Assembly: GCA_010279815.1 (NCBI GenBank)
Contig: QEOQ01000214.1
Coordinates: 1,175,476-1,226,467, forward strand
Reading direction: 5' to 3'
DNA length: 50,992 nucleotides
Source: Brachionus plicatilis
Taxonomy: Eukaryota; Rotifera; Eurotatoria; Ploima; Brachionidae
Below, in pieces: positions 1 to 11,387 of the stretch (position 1 is its first letter; every line of letters starts with the position of its first letter). Under the pieces are notes generated by a model. It was not told where the DNA came from. It searched no databases and saw only the letters and a list, made by a program, of their open reading frames with translations. A program made the position numbers and the translations under genes.

Positions 1-254
1 TTCTTTCTTTCATATTTATTTTTAAATCAAATATATATTTTTTATGATATTTGGAATTTTTGTCATCTCGACTTAAACCAAAAGTCAACAATATTTTAAA
101 GCACTGAATAAAATTCTGAATTAAAAATTTTTTTAACAAGTAGATTAATTTTTAAAAATCATAAAAATAAAAAGTGGTTACCAATATAAACATTTATATT
201 TTTTTAGTGATTAATGAAATTAATATAATTTTTTTGATAAAAAATCTTTTAAAT

Positions 255-449
255 TTAATAAAAAATAAAAAATAAAAAAAACATAATTAAAACTATAATT
301 AAATTATTTTTATAACCATTCATTGAAGCCGAATTACAAAAATCTGTCTTACAGCAGTCGAATTTTATATTGATACCAAAGGTCTCATGAGTTCCGCTTA
401 AACATTTTGTTGAACAAAATTTATCAGTTGAGTATCTTCCTTGAGCTAT
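255..449 (-). pseudogene. Partial Ly6/uPAR-type gene copy (last exon only)
   Basis: This minus-strand stretch is nearly identical to exon 3 of the Ly6-type gene at 3397-3850, in inverted orientation. It keeps the second half of the cysteine pattern, ending in the family hallmark CC-x3-F-C-N, and a hydrophobic tail before TAA (255-257). A plausible splice acceptor lies just upstream (the AG of TCAAG, 450-451), giving a phase-0 exon as in the complete copy. The downstream flank (1-254) also matches the flank of the plus copy. I found no signal-peptide exon or first cysteine exon between 450 and 2090, so this looks like a partial duplicate. A diverged upstream exon could have been missed. Confidence 0.6.
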
Positions 450-2090
450 CTTGACAATTTTGAAAAAATTTAGCAATATTTTACTTTTTTTTCAAATGCA
501 CTTTAAAGATTCAAATTATTTTAAGTTCTTCAAAAGGCTCTAGCGGCCTGGATCTTTCAAGGAACCAAACTCTCAAGGATGTCCTGCAAAGGACATGCAA
601 TTTGTAGCAAATTTAAGTTCATTATCAAATGTAAATTTCAAATCAAAATTTTTAGTTTTTGATTTCAATAAAAAAGTTTTTTTTTTGTTTTTTTAATAAA
701 AAATAGCTAAACTATATTTAACATTGTTTAATGGTTAATTAGATAGAAAATTTTATGAATTTTTATCTGAAGTAAAAATTAAACATTAATCAATTTTGGG
801 AATATTATTTCAGCACAATCAATTTCTGATTAGCACAATTAAAAAAACAATCAACACAATTCGATTTCTTCTCAGCACAAAAAATTATATTAAAAAAAAA
901 AAATTTTAAGTCAAGTCATAACTTTGACTTAAATTTATGTGACTTAGACTTAAAACTGTGACTTAATAACAACTCTGATAATTCCTAGAGGAAATTTTTT
1001 TTAACACAAAAATATTTATAATAAAATAATTTTTTTTAATTTTAAATTTTATTTAATGATATTTATAAGTGGAAGTTAGGTAAATAAAGTAAAGTAAATT
1101 TTGAAGCTTAAAGAATAGAGATTAAAAATAAATTAGTCTGTAGAACACCATTTTCCGCATTTTTTGCTTTATATCTTTTAGGTTTATTGACAAAAATTGA
1201 TCCTTTTTTTAAACAGTTCTTTTAATGCCAATAAATGTGCAAAATATCCCAATTTAGTGAAAAATTTGCAAGAACATTTCTTACTGTTAAGCTTAACTTA
1301 TTAACAGTTCTTGAAAAAAAATTTGTTAAATCTTCCCAACAAGCCATTAATTATTGTGTTGAATGCATTTATTTATTTTTAATTTTTTTGCTAAAAGTAT
1401 TTTTTTCAAATTTTAATTATTGTGTTGAGAAGAAATCATTTGTGCTAAGCGTTTTGAAATTTTGTTGAAAAGGGAGACCCTTTTGAAATTTTGTAATACA
1501 AAATTTTACTTTGTTCCCCAATAATATATTTTTTTAAATATTAAAATATTATTTAAAGCCATGATTTGGGTTCCTTAATATAATTTTTAAATTTGTCATT
1601 AAAGTTTACAAATATAGATTTTAGAAGAATCAATTGAAGATCAATTAGAAAAAAAATCCTGTTTTCTTTTAACTAAATTAGTAAACATCTTATGTTTAAT
1701 TAAAAATAATTAAAAAAGTGGTATTATAAAAGTAAATTAAATCATTTTTATTAATTTTTTAATCAATTTACTTTTGATCATCTGATCATGATCATGAACT
1801 GTATATCTAATTAATTAATTTTAATTATCTAATAAATCTTTTATTTTTAACTCATTTTTATTTAATAAAAAAAACAGACTGAAAAATGCTTGCTGGCAAG
1901 TTCATGATTTTAATTTCTAGTAATTCAGAAATTTACCCAAAAAATTAAAAATGTTAATTTCATCTATTTTTCTAAAATTTTTATAATCTTTTTTTCTTTT
2001 GTTTCAATAATTTCGATTTTTTTCTCTTTTGAAACACATTTGAAGTCAAAATAAAAATGAAAAAATTGAATAAAATGATATATGTTATAA
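450..2090. other. Gene-free A+T-rich stretch with repeat scraps
   Basis: No convincing coding exon was seen. It contains a hAT-like element end (about 888-980), a short GC-richer patch at 541-610 of unknown origin, and related scraps around 800-890 and 1330-1450 built on a TAATTGTGTTGA-type motif in opposite orientations. The open frame at 1235-1468 is low-complexity and not called. Confidence 0.5.
888..980. mobile_element. hAT-type MITE end
   Basis: The stretch is rich in AAGTCA/TGACTT motifs and ends in CAACTCTG (973-980), the inverse of the CAGAGTTG terminus of the complete element at 17320-17641. Only one end is recognisable, so this is a truncated relative. Confidence 0.4.
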
Positions 2091-2635
2091 AAAATTAATA
2101 TTGACTTTTTACATCTTGAAAATATTTATTTTCTTTCTAATATTAACTGAAATTTCTCAATTTATTATTTTTGTTCTTTTTGTTTTTTTTATAAATTTTT
2201 CATGATATTTGGAATGTTCGTCATCTCGATTTAAACCAAAAGCCAAACATTATTTTTATCAACAAATATATTTAAAATTTTTGTGACTATTAGATAGGTT
2301 CCATTTTTAAATTAAAAAATAAAGGTATTGTCCAATATTTACATTTTTTTTTTGCGATAAATTTAAGATTTAATAAAAAGATGTTTGAAAGATAAAAAAA
2401 AATACTAAAGAATATTGTTGTAGGCTAACAAGCTTTTTAGCATTTGATTATAAACATACTTAAGTATTATATCTCCAAGCCACCAATTAAATTAATTAAT
2501 AAAACATAAATAATAACAAAGGAATAATAACTAAGAAGTGTAATGTTCATTAAGCCGCTAACAATATTTCTTTAAAAAAATATTTAGTGACGCATTATGA
2601 CAGACATTTTGTTTGAACTATGCACATTCAGACAT
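2090..2635 (-). pseudogene. Decayed third Ly6-type copy
   Basis: Positions 2090-2370 resemble, in reverse, the 3' flank of the Ly6-type gene (4000-4215), and in direct orientation the flank at 1-200. Upstream on the minus strand, 2496-2632 holds what looks like a ruined last exon. It ends in a hydrophobic tail and TAA (2496-2498) resembling the tail of the intact gene, preceded by a Cys-containing stretch broken by stop codons. The assignment rests on position, orientation and tail similarity. The cysteine core itself is hardly recognisable. Confidence 0.4.
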
Positions 2636-2639
2636 CAAA

Positions 2640-3396
2640 ATCTCCCTCAAAATTTTTTTCCTATGATTTAAATTTTTTTTTATTCAATAGAATTACTTGT
2701 CTAAAGTAAATTGATTAAATCAAACATGATCAACCTCAAAGAATTACTTTTAATTTTTGGTAATCATTTTCCTTTTTTAAATTTCTTTAATTATAACTAA
2801 TTTTTTGGGAATGCTTACATTTTTGAAATTAAATTAAATTATTTTAGTTTATTAAAATAAATTCTTCTTAATTTTTTAATGAAATTTCATTACATTTGTA
2901 ACTTAAAATATTAAATAGAAATTTTCTTTTTGCTTGTTCAAATTATATTTGTGACTTTTTGATTAATTTTAATAACAGAATTTTTTATATTTTTTTTATT
3001 TTCTCAAGATTTGAAAATCTTAAAAAATTCCAATATTTAAAATTTCCTAATTTCTATAATTTCTTGATTCAAATTGACTAATTTTATTACGAATTTTTAT
3101 AAATTAGTAAGATTTTAAATATTTGTGTTTAAAGTCCTTTGAAATAATTAGAACTTGATATATAAATACATAAAACTGAATATGATTACCAAATTACCAG
3201 GCCCTTGAGCCATAAATATTTACTTCTAATATTTTTTCCACCAAAAATAATCATTATCTAAAATATTCTGAACATTTAAAAAATTGAATATTTAGATTTA
3301 AATTTTTTTGCAAAAATAAAGACACTGTCTGAGTTAAATTAACTAATTTTTTTGAAAAGCTGAAAGATACAATTAAAAAAAAAATATTTAAATAAA
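2640..3396. other. Upstream region of Ly6-type gene
   Basis: A+T-rich sequence without recognisable exons or repeats. It should contain the promoter of the gene starting at 3397, but no motif can be singled out. Confidence 0.4.
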
Positions 3397-3850
3397 ATGA
3401 ATCTTATTTTTTTTAATTTTGTGATATTAATTCTAGGTAAATACTTTGAATGCTTTTAAGAAAAATTCAGAAAAAATTCTAATTTTTCTATTAAAAGGTT
3501 ATTTTTTGCATGTGAATGCTACAAAGTGTCATATATGCACAGGATGTAATTATGAGGGAAGATCTACGACTTTTTCGGACTGTAGATTTTGTTTGGTAAG
3601 TAAATATTTAAAGACAATTTTTTTTTTGTATTTATATTAAAAGAAAACTACGAGTTCAGCTCAAGGAAGATACTCAATTGATAAATTTTGTTCAACAAAA
3701 TGTTTAAGCGGAACTCATGAGACCTTCGGTATCAATATAAAATTCGACTGCTGTAAGACAGATTTTTGTAATTCGGCTTCAATTAATGGTTATAAAAATA
3801 AATTAACTTTAGTTTTAATTATTTTTTTTTTATTTTTTATTTTTTATTAA
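3397..3850 (+). CDS. Small Ly6/uPAR (three-finger) GPI-anchored protein
   Basis: Three exons: 3397-3436, 3498-3595 and 3644-3850, joined with consistent phases (1, then 0) at GT-AG introns of 61 and 48 bp, giving 114 residues. The N-terminus (MNLIFFNFVILIL) is a signal peptide. The mature part has ten cysteines and ends with the CC-x3-F-C-N signature of Ly6/uPAR three-finger domains. It is followed by a short linker and a hydrophobic C-terminal tail running to the stop, as expected for a GPI-attachment signal. Such proteins sit on the outer cell surface, where relatives modulate receptors, adhesion or ion channels. The ligand here is unknown. Related partial copies lie inverted at 255-449 and about 2090-2635, so this belongs to a local gene family. 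Exon structure is inferred by eye. Confidence 0.75.
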
Positions 3851-4715
3851 ATTTAAAAGATTTTTTATCAAAAAAATTTTATTAATTAACTAATTAATCA
3901 CTAAAAAAATATAAATGTTTATATTGGTTACCACTTTTTATTTTTATGATTTTTAAAAATTAATCTACTTGTTAAAAAAATTTTTAATTCAGAATTTTAT
4001 TCAGTGCTTTAAAATATTGTTGACTTTTGGTTTAAGTCGAGATGACAAAAATTCCAAATATCACAAAAAATATATATTTGATTTAAAAATAAATATGAAA
4101 GAAAGAAAAAATAAAAGAACAAAAATAAAAAATTGAGAAATTTCAGTTATTAATAGAAAGAAAATAAATATATTTAAGATGTAAAAAAGTCAATATTAAT
4201 ATTTCAAAATATTTTTATTAAGAAATTATAATTGGTTTTATGAATTTAATAAGAGCTGTATTTTTAGTATAATAATTAAAATTTGTCTAAATAAAAAGAA
4301 ATAATAATAAATCTCAAAAAAATTCTAAAAATATTTGCATACTTAAAAATAATGTGAAAAAATTTTAGAATTGAGTAGTTTTTTGGACACATATTTTTGA
4401 ATTTTTAAAATGTGATGTTTTTTTTTGTTATATGTTCTGAAGGAAAAATTTGAAAAAAAAACTAAAATATTTTAAATTTTTTCAAAATTGTTAAAATAAC
4501 TAGACATTGTTAAAAAAAATTAAAAATTTTATTTCAAAAATAACAACCAAAGTTTTAAAAAAGATATCGCTTTTGAATTTTTTGTTAATGAAAAAAAATT
4601 AATAAAATTATAAAATATTTTAATTAAATGCAAAATTGAAAAGTTGAGCAAAAATACTCCAAATTAATTATTTGATATTTTATATAAATAAAAGCTTTTG
4701 AGCTAATGGTTCTTT
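3851..4715. other. Ly6 3' flank and upstream region of U3 gene
   Basis: Positions 3851-4215 repeat, inverted, the flanks at 1-254 and 2090-2370. The rest is A+T-rich. A TATATAAATA stretch lies at 4681-4690, roughly 30 bp before the U3 RNA start, and could be part of its promoter. No protein-coding potential was seen. Confidence 0.4.
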
Positions 4716-4942
4716 AAGATCATACTTTTAGGGATCATTTCTATAGTATGTATCGCCCGAGCAATGTCTAACCATTGCCGAACGCTTTAACCCACGATGA
4801 TGAGTGAAAGCGGACTTGTCTGAGCGCGAAACCGATATTGATGGTTGTTTTCAGCAATGGAAACTCGGCCGTCAATCATTGATGAACGTTCACGGTTAGC
4901 TTTAGTCTAATTGTTGAGGGCAAGTTTGCAGTCCGAGTGGCT
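4716..4942 (+). ncRNA. U3: U3 small nucleolar RNA
   Basis: About 227 nt with all U3 landmarks in order. The 5' domain has GGGATCATTTCTATAGT (4731-4747), nearly identical to the box A region of animal U3. Box C' is GATGATGA (4796-4803), box B GAGCGCGAAACC (4822-4833), box C TGATGAA (4880-4886), and a terminal box D lies within GTCCGAGTGG (4931-4940). U3 base-pairs with pre-rRNA and organises the small-subunit processome for 18S maturation in the nucleolus. Box D reads CCGA instead of the usual CTGA, and a second copy at the right edge shares this, so it is not a sequencing error. No intron is apparent. Confidence 0.93.
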
Positions 4943-5858
4943 TATTTAATTTATATAATTAAAAGTTAATTTTATTTAATCACCTTGATTATTTTAAATT
5001 TATTTTATTCTCATTGAATTATTGAAGGGCTTAGCAATTTTATTATGAAAATTGCGTAATTTCAAATAATGGCTTTAAGAAAAAATTTATTTATTATTTA
5101 AAACTTTATTTTATCAAAAAGAGTGTTGATAGACACAGAAACTTCAACTTCAACAGTAGATTTTATGCACGCAACCAAGATACCATGTTATGATGATCTT
5201 GATAATTGCTATGTGAAAACTTAGTACAAAAATAACAATACAAGGAAAAAAATGAAACACAAATTTTATACAAATTGTGATTGAAATAATTTTTTTTCTT
5301 AAATTTCCAACTACAAATTTAAATGAATTATAAAATCAAAAAGTTAAATTTCTATTTCCTTTCAGTTTTTTTTTTACCTCTTCATGACTAACTTTTCGGA
5401 TTTTCTTTATTAATTTTATCAAAAATATCTTCATATGGACATATTTAATTGAAAGAATTTTTACTTTTATCAAACTTAATCAACCTGTTTATTCCAGCTT
5501 CTTCAATTACTCTCTGATTAGACAAGTAAGTCGCTTATGGTTATGTATTTTGGTTAGTCTTGGCTTCATTATTTTTCAAATATTTTCACTTCTTTTCTCA
5601 GATTAAAATTTATTATAAAGTCAAGAGCAATTTAAGTACTTTAGAAATTTAATGATTGCGATCAAATTCCATCAAGATTTGTCAACCTGTTTATTCCACC
5701 TCCTTAAATAGCTTAATAATCAGATAACTTGTTTGGTAACCTTTTAAAATCCTTCAAAGATAATTAAAAAATAATTAAAAATAACCATTATCTCTTATTT
5801 TCACAAAAGAGTAATAAAAATTATAAAATAGAATCTAATATTCAGTTAGGAAAAAATT
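4943..5858. other. Intergenic region with two related scraps
   Basis: No gene is called. Two similar segments (about 5476-5530 and 5674-5735) both contain TCAACCTGTTTATTCCA. Read on the minus strand the first gives a short open peptide with neighbouring stops, suggesting an unidentified decayed element. A short plus-strand open stretch at about 5122-5224 is too small to call. Confidence 0.35.
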
Positions 5859-5931
5859 CACCCCCAGAGGGGATCGAACCCTCGACCTATGGATTAGAAG
5901 TCCATCGCGCTATCCACTGCGCTATGGGGGC
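5859..5931 (-). tRNA. tRNA-Arg (TCT)
   Basis: A 73-nt cloverleaf. Acceptor GCCCCCA pairs with TGGGGGT, the D stem is GCGC/GCGC, and the anticodon arm ATGGA-CTTCTAA-TCCAT carries anticodon TCT (reads AGA). The T arm is GAGGG-TTCGATC-CCCTC. No intron and no encoded CCA, and a T run (Pol III terminator) follows on the transcribed strand. It is identical to three other copies in the window. Confidence 0.97.
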
Positions 5932-6879
5932 TTACATTTAATTATCTTTTATTTTAATTTTTTTTTAATACAAATCGAAGTTTCTTCAATTGAAATTCTC
6001 AAATTTTTTAATTAATAATAAGTTATGTTTTAATGAGTTAATTGAAAGCCTAAAAACTGTCGTCTCTGTATTCAACTAGTTTTACTCATTTTTTGCAGGA
6101 AATATTCAATTTTAACCTTTTTTGACAAAATTTAACATTAAGGATAATATGATAACGTTTACAAAAAAGATAAACTTGCTTATCACTTAAAAATTTTTTT
6201 GTAGTAAATAGAAAAGAAAATTTAAATATTTATTTAATTAAAGAAACAAAATAATAATTGATGTTAAATCTTTTTATTAATCGATTACCATGGAACTGGA
6301 AACTTTGGGCACTTCTTTTTAGGTTTGAATTACAAAGTCGTTATTTTGTTTTTTGAAGTCAAGAATAAAAAATTAGCTAAGTTAGGACTCGTTTGATCAA
6401 TGACTGAACGAGTATTTGCAGGTTCTGGGTTTTTCAGGATTAAGAGCTTAAAACAATAATCTTAAAATTTATTCAAAAAATTGTTTGACAAGTATGAAAA
6501 ACTAAAAATATCATAATTTCTAATATTTGTTTTGAAAAGTTTTAACTGAAACAAAATAATTGTTTTTAAACAAAGTAAAGATTTTTTTGTTGGGAAGAAT
6601 TTCTATGAAAAAGATTTATTTTTTTGGAATTAGTTTATTAAATTTTTAAATGTAAGCTCATGAGGAATGATGTGAAAAAATTTTTTTTTTCAACTCTCAG
6701 ACTATTGCGGAATAATGAGACCCTAAAAACATTTAATAATAAAATCAAGGGCAGAAATTTAAATTCACGATTCAGAAGTCTCAGAAATGAAAAGTAGACC
6801 TTTTGTGCTTCATAAAAAAAGATTGAAAAAAAAATTTGAAGATTAATGTTCAAAAAATATTTTCGCTTCCAACTCTTGA
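5932..6879. other. Gene-free region between tRNA and MITE
   Basis: A+T-rich. The minus-strand open frame at 6638-6853 is low-complexity and not called. No RNA gene or repeat of note was seen. Confidence 0.4.
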
Positions 6880-7252
6880 GGTATTGTGAAATTCAAATAC
6901 AAATTGAACAAAAATTATTCTTTTTTTGATGAATTAAAATTAAAGTTAACAAAATATACTATAAAAATACTGCAAAAAGTGTAACATACTTTGTTGCACC
7001 TTTTTTACTCAAATAACTTTTCTCATGCTTTAATAGAACAAAAAATAAAATATCAATAAGATTTAAATTGATTATTGGTTAAATTTACTAAAAATAAAAT
7101 AAAATAATAATTTTATTTTAAGTAATAAAGGTGCAACTAAGTATGTTGCACTTTTTTTGCAGTATTATTTTAAGTACATTTGTTAACTTTAATTTTAATT
7201 CATCAAAAAAGGGAGAAATTTTGTTCAATTTGAATTTGAATTTCACAATACC
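6880..7252. mobile_element. MITE with ~125-bp terminal inverted repeats and 9-bp TSD
   Basis: The 373-bp element starts GGTATTGTGAAATTCAAAT, and its right end is the inverse of that sequence. The inverted repeats run about 125 bp with high identity. The direct repeat AACTCTTGA flanks it on both sides (6871-6879 and 7253-7261), a 9-bp target duplication. Long TIRs with a 9-bp duplication are characteristic of Mutator-like (MULE) derivatives. There is no coding sequence. A second, older copy lies in an intron of the UTP21 gene (17119-17801). Confidence 0.8.
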
Positions 7253-7359
7253 AACTCTTGATTGCTCCTTCATCAATATTCCCTTTCTTCTTTAGCTCGT
7301 TATTTTACCTAAATTGAGAAGTGTTTTAAAAGTGGAGAACATTTTTACAAAAAAAAAAT

Positions 7360-7432
7360 CACCCCCAGAGGGGATCGAACCCTCGACCTATGGATTAGAA
7401 GTCCATCGCGCTATCCACTGCGCTATGGGGGC
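7360..7432 (-). tRNA. tRNA-Arg (TCT)
   Basis: Identical over 73 nt to the copy at 5859-5931: same cloverleaf, anticodon TCT, no intron. A long T run follows on the transcribed strand as Pol III terminator. It lies about 160 bp beyond the 3' end of the C5orf34-like gene. Confidence 0.97.
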
Positions 7433-7589
7433 TTATATAAAATAATCATATTCTTGATTTTTACATTCAATTAAACCAAAAAATATTTTAATTTTTTTCA
7501 ACATTTTATTATTTTAATTAAATAAGCAAGAAAAATTAATTAATTAAAAAAATTCAAATTAATTTACTTAATTTTTTAAAAATTTAGAT

Positions 7590-10500
7590 TTATTTAGATA
7601 GATTTTTTAAAAAATTGCTATTCTCACTTAATAAATTTCTAATCGATGTCATTTTCTCAATCGGCACTGAATCCGGGCATTTCTCTTCGATCTTGTCACA
7701 TTTATCCACTAAACTGTTAAATCTTTTCAATTTTCTCAAATAGGTATCCAGAGATAGAAAGTCTAATTTTTCTTCCCGATCTTCATCAGCATATTTTTCT
7801 TCTGGCTTATTCGCCATGCAGATTACTTTGCCACTTATTAACCAATTCAACCATTGATGCAAAAAATTCATATATTTTTCAAAAAAATCATTCGAGCCTT
7901 TCTCACCCAGACACAACTCATGCTCACTATAATCTGGTAAAAATAAGGAACAAAAAGATTTCTGGGAGTCTCCACTCAAATAACTGCTCAGTGATGCTTC
8001 ATTCATGTACAATTTAACTCTGTCAACAAAATTGATGGCGACACAGTCATTTCTCATGAGCTTAAAATGTCCCACATCTTTGATATAAAATTGTTTTTTT
8101 ATATTCATGTTTATTGATTCAAAATCAATTGACATCAGACTTGAATTTTTGAGTGTTGTTTCATGCTCAGCACCTGCCATGCTCATTTGCCGCTGTTTTT
8201 CCAGTAATTCATCAATGACTTTAGTTGGTTCGATCTCTTCGATCCTTCGGTTGATGTAACAACTTGTGTAATTGGAAATACACTTTATGGAATCGATCCG
8301 CTTCAACAAAATGTTTGAATAATTAAGAGTTTTTTGTATGTAGGTCTTGAATTCAGGGATATTTTCAACACATATTTTTAGCTCTTCCACATCACCCTTT
8401 GATTTTAAAAAATTTGAGAAATGATTTTTTTTAGTTCATAAAAACTTACTGTGCGTCTATTCAATGAAAAGCATGTGTAGTACCTGCCACTGGTAGAGTC
8501 GGATATCAAATAGTCTTGACAAGCATCCAAGTCCGATTCATCGGAACAGTGTTCTTTTTCATTTTGGCACATTCGCTTGTTTTTCTTGGTAACAGGAGTC
8601 AGGATTTCAATTGACTTGGTCTTGTAGAAAAGTCTTAAAAAAATTTATTTTATGTCAATTTTTTTTACTCAAAAAAAACTTAAAGGACATAAAAATTTTA
8701 CATTCAAAAATTAGGATGAGGATAAAAAATAAATAAAAAGAGATTAGAATACCTAAAAAATGTTATTCAAGCAAGAAATATTTTTTTTTTAATGATGAAA
8801 AATTAATACAATAAATATATTGAAATGTGAAAATAAGATAAATTAATTTTTTAAATCAAAATTAAGTCAAAAAAATATTAAAAATTTGAATAAAATATTC
8901 TTGTTTTTTTTCATTTAAAATCTTTTTTAATTTTTGAAACAATGTTCCTGTTTTATTTCTGACTCTTAAAATTTTTTTGGTATTTTTTTGATTTTAACTT
9001 TTTTTGAATAAAAAAAAAGGATAAAATCAAAAAAAAAATTGATAATCAAGTTAAAAAAAGTCATAAACGCATTTAGTTAAGGAAAAGAAAATTTTATAGA
9101 TTCAGTTTTTTTCCTTAGTCTTAATTTGCTTTTAGTCTTTATCCTAAAATTATTTAAAAATAGGGAAAAAAACAAAATCTGTCAAAAAATTTTTTTCCTT
9201 AACTAAATGCTTTTTTAAATTTTTTTAATTGATCATCATTTTAATTTTTTTGATTTTAATTCGATTAAATAATTGCTAAATCTTTCAAATCCATATTTAC
9301 ATTTTTTTTACAAAATTTGATAATAAAAGATGACCCAAAACATCCGTTATAGAATATAATAGTTACTGTGGTGTTTTTCAAATTACGTAAATTTACGTAA
9401 TTATACAGTAATTTTCGAAAAAACTGGTAAAAACAAAAGGGCCAAAAAAAACAATTTTCTAGCAATTTTTTGGAATGATTTTTTTTCAAAATAAGTCATT
9501 TAAAAAAGGTATATTCAGTAAAAAGCTGAAATATTAAATGATGAAAAATATTCAACAAATGCCATTTTAAATTTTAGAACAAAAAAAATGCAAATTAAAA
9601 TTGTTTCATATTTTTTTTCTCTTTTCTGTTTCTAAAATTCAACAAGCTCTTAAAAAAAATTAATGAAATCAATCAAAATTTATTTAAAAAAAATTTTCAT
9701 TAAAAAAAATTTATAAGAAAATCATTAATTGTTAAATTCTGCATATATTAATAAAAAAACATTGAGTAAAATGTCAAAAATAATTTTTTTTTTTGAAAAA
9801 TGTATTAGATTGTCAAGAGAATTTAGATAGTTCATTTAAAACATAAAATGTTAATGAATTAAAACTTTTGGTTACAGAAATCTGAAAATTATTCATATTG
9901 AATCATTTTTATTATTGCTTTTGAAATTGTTTATTACAGTAAATTAAAAAATCTCAAAAAAAAATTCTGGTTAAATCATAAAAGAGAGAAAAACTAAAAT
10001 TTAATTAAAAATATTTTCTTTAAACTTTTAAACAAGCGAATTAATTTTAAAAAATTCGAACTCAGAATTCTCAAAATCTAAACAATAGTTTCTAAAGAAA
10101 ATTTGAAAAAAATGCTTTTACTTAAGATTGACTCTAAAAGCAAAAAATTTAGAACTATCTAAACTTGAAAAATTCAATTTTTTTCAAATTTTAAATATTT
10201 TCTATAATGAATTTCAAGTGCAAACATGAAAATGGTTTCTTAAAATAATTTTTTTTAGCTTTTTAGGTGATATAGTTTTCTGATTTTAATTTTTTAAAAA
10301 TATAATTGCCATTTTAGGCTTTAAATTAGCCAGCCATATGTTTCTTAAGGCTTAAGCATTTTTTCTACCAAATTTTTTCAAAAAATGACACAAAATAATT
10401 TATCCTTTTTTATCATTAATTTTTTTTTATAAAAAAAATTATTAATTTTTTAAAAACCAAAGGAAAAAAAATATTTGTAAAAAAATATGATTAAAAAAAA

Positions 10501-11387
10501 AAAAAAAGCTTACTTGTACCATGTTTGGTTCAAATAAATAACTTTAGGCTCACTTAAAGTCTCTATTTTGTCAAAGCGATGCAAATGAGTCGATTGACAG
10601 GATAGAGTGATGGCTTCATCGAGCGTAATGCTCACAAATTCGCATATATCTCCGTGAATTTTATTTTCAACCAAATCAGCCATTATTCTATACACTTTTT
10701 CCCATATCTTTGGTACACAACCAATGCTAAACTCTTGCTCATTCATCGTATACTTATACAAATGCTTAGAAACATAGGTTGGCTTATTTTTGTTTATTTT
10801 CATGATGGTGTTGTTTATGTCACATTTTTGCTCGAATTCGTCATCTGCCGATTTCGGTAGTTTCACCGGGTATTTGACCACAACTATTTTTTTATTAAAA
10901 TGGAGCCTGAACTCGGCATTTTTGCACACTGACTTCCAAACATAAAAAAAGCTATGAAAGTCTTTTTCAACAGGGTTGTTTGTCTTTAGACTCATTTCCC
11001 TCACATCCCACTTAACTTGGAGCAAATTTTCCGATGACATCTTGAAAAAGAGTCTAGAAAAAAATTTTTTTGTCAAAAAAAAAATAAATTTTGTACCCAA
11101 AAACCATTGGGAATGCTCTCGGTCAGTATAGGCGAAATAAAGGGCCTGCTATCACAGTATTTATTCCTAAATGCCAGCACATTCTGCAGCTTGGACACAA
11201 ACATACTCAATGGATAAGCAGTCCGGTATTTATAACTACTTTGAATTGTGTTGTCACTGTCAAAAACACTGTACAAAAACTCAGATCCGCATGGTGATAT
11301 GATAATTCGGCTAATGGTTTCATTTTGGCAAAAATGGGCCTCGCAACTGTTGTCCAAATAAATGACCATGTACTTAATCTCGTCCAT
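7590..11387 (-). CDS. C5orf34 homologue
   Basis: Four exons on the minus strand: 11387-11097, 11040-10514, 8633-8450 and 8396-7590, with consistent phases, encode about 602 residues (the human protein is of similar size). The N-terminus has the family signature SPCGSEFLY. The middle has LSCQSTHLHRF (LSCPVPHLHRW in human), a TWYK motif, KSIEI and GRYYTCFSL. The last exon has a block resembling the conserved C-terminal domain around VGHFKLMRNDC. The function of C5orf34 is poorly known, so none is assigned. The ATG at 11387 was chosen because the conserved domain begins right after it; an upstream TTTTATTTTAG could be a splice acceptor in the 5'UTR. The donors GTACAA (intron 1) and GTAAGC (intron 2) are usable. 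Intron 2 (8634-10513) is unusually long and contains a foldback element. Confidence 0.8.
9023..9257. mobile_element. Foldback/MITE-like inverted repeat inside an intron
   Basis: Two arms of roughly 90 bp are inverted copies. The left arm contains GCATTTAGTTAAGGAAAA (from 9069) and the right arm its complement, ending at 9210. Similarity continues outward to a TTGAT(A/G)ATCAA-like sequence. No target duplication is clear. It sits in intron 2 of the C5orf34-like gene. Confidence 0.55.

Noticed and set aside
1235..1468. 77-codon open frame
   Set aside because: Contains two related TAATTATTGTGTTGA scraps and no family resemblance; probably repeat-derived chance frame.
5122..5224. Short peptide-coding stretch with CYDDLDNCYVKT before a TAG
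   Set aside because: Too short, no clear splice partner, no family; may be chance.
6638..6853. Open frame on the minus strand
   Set aside because: Phe/Leu-rich low-complexity product, no splice or family support.
9265..9489. 74-codon minus-strand open frame
   Set aside because: It lies within intron 2 of the C5orf34 homologue, with composition like random A+T-rich DNA.
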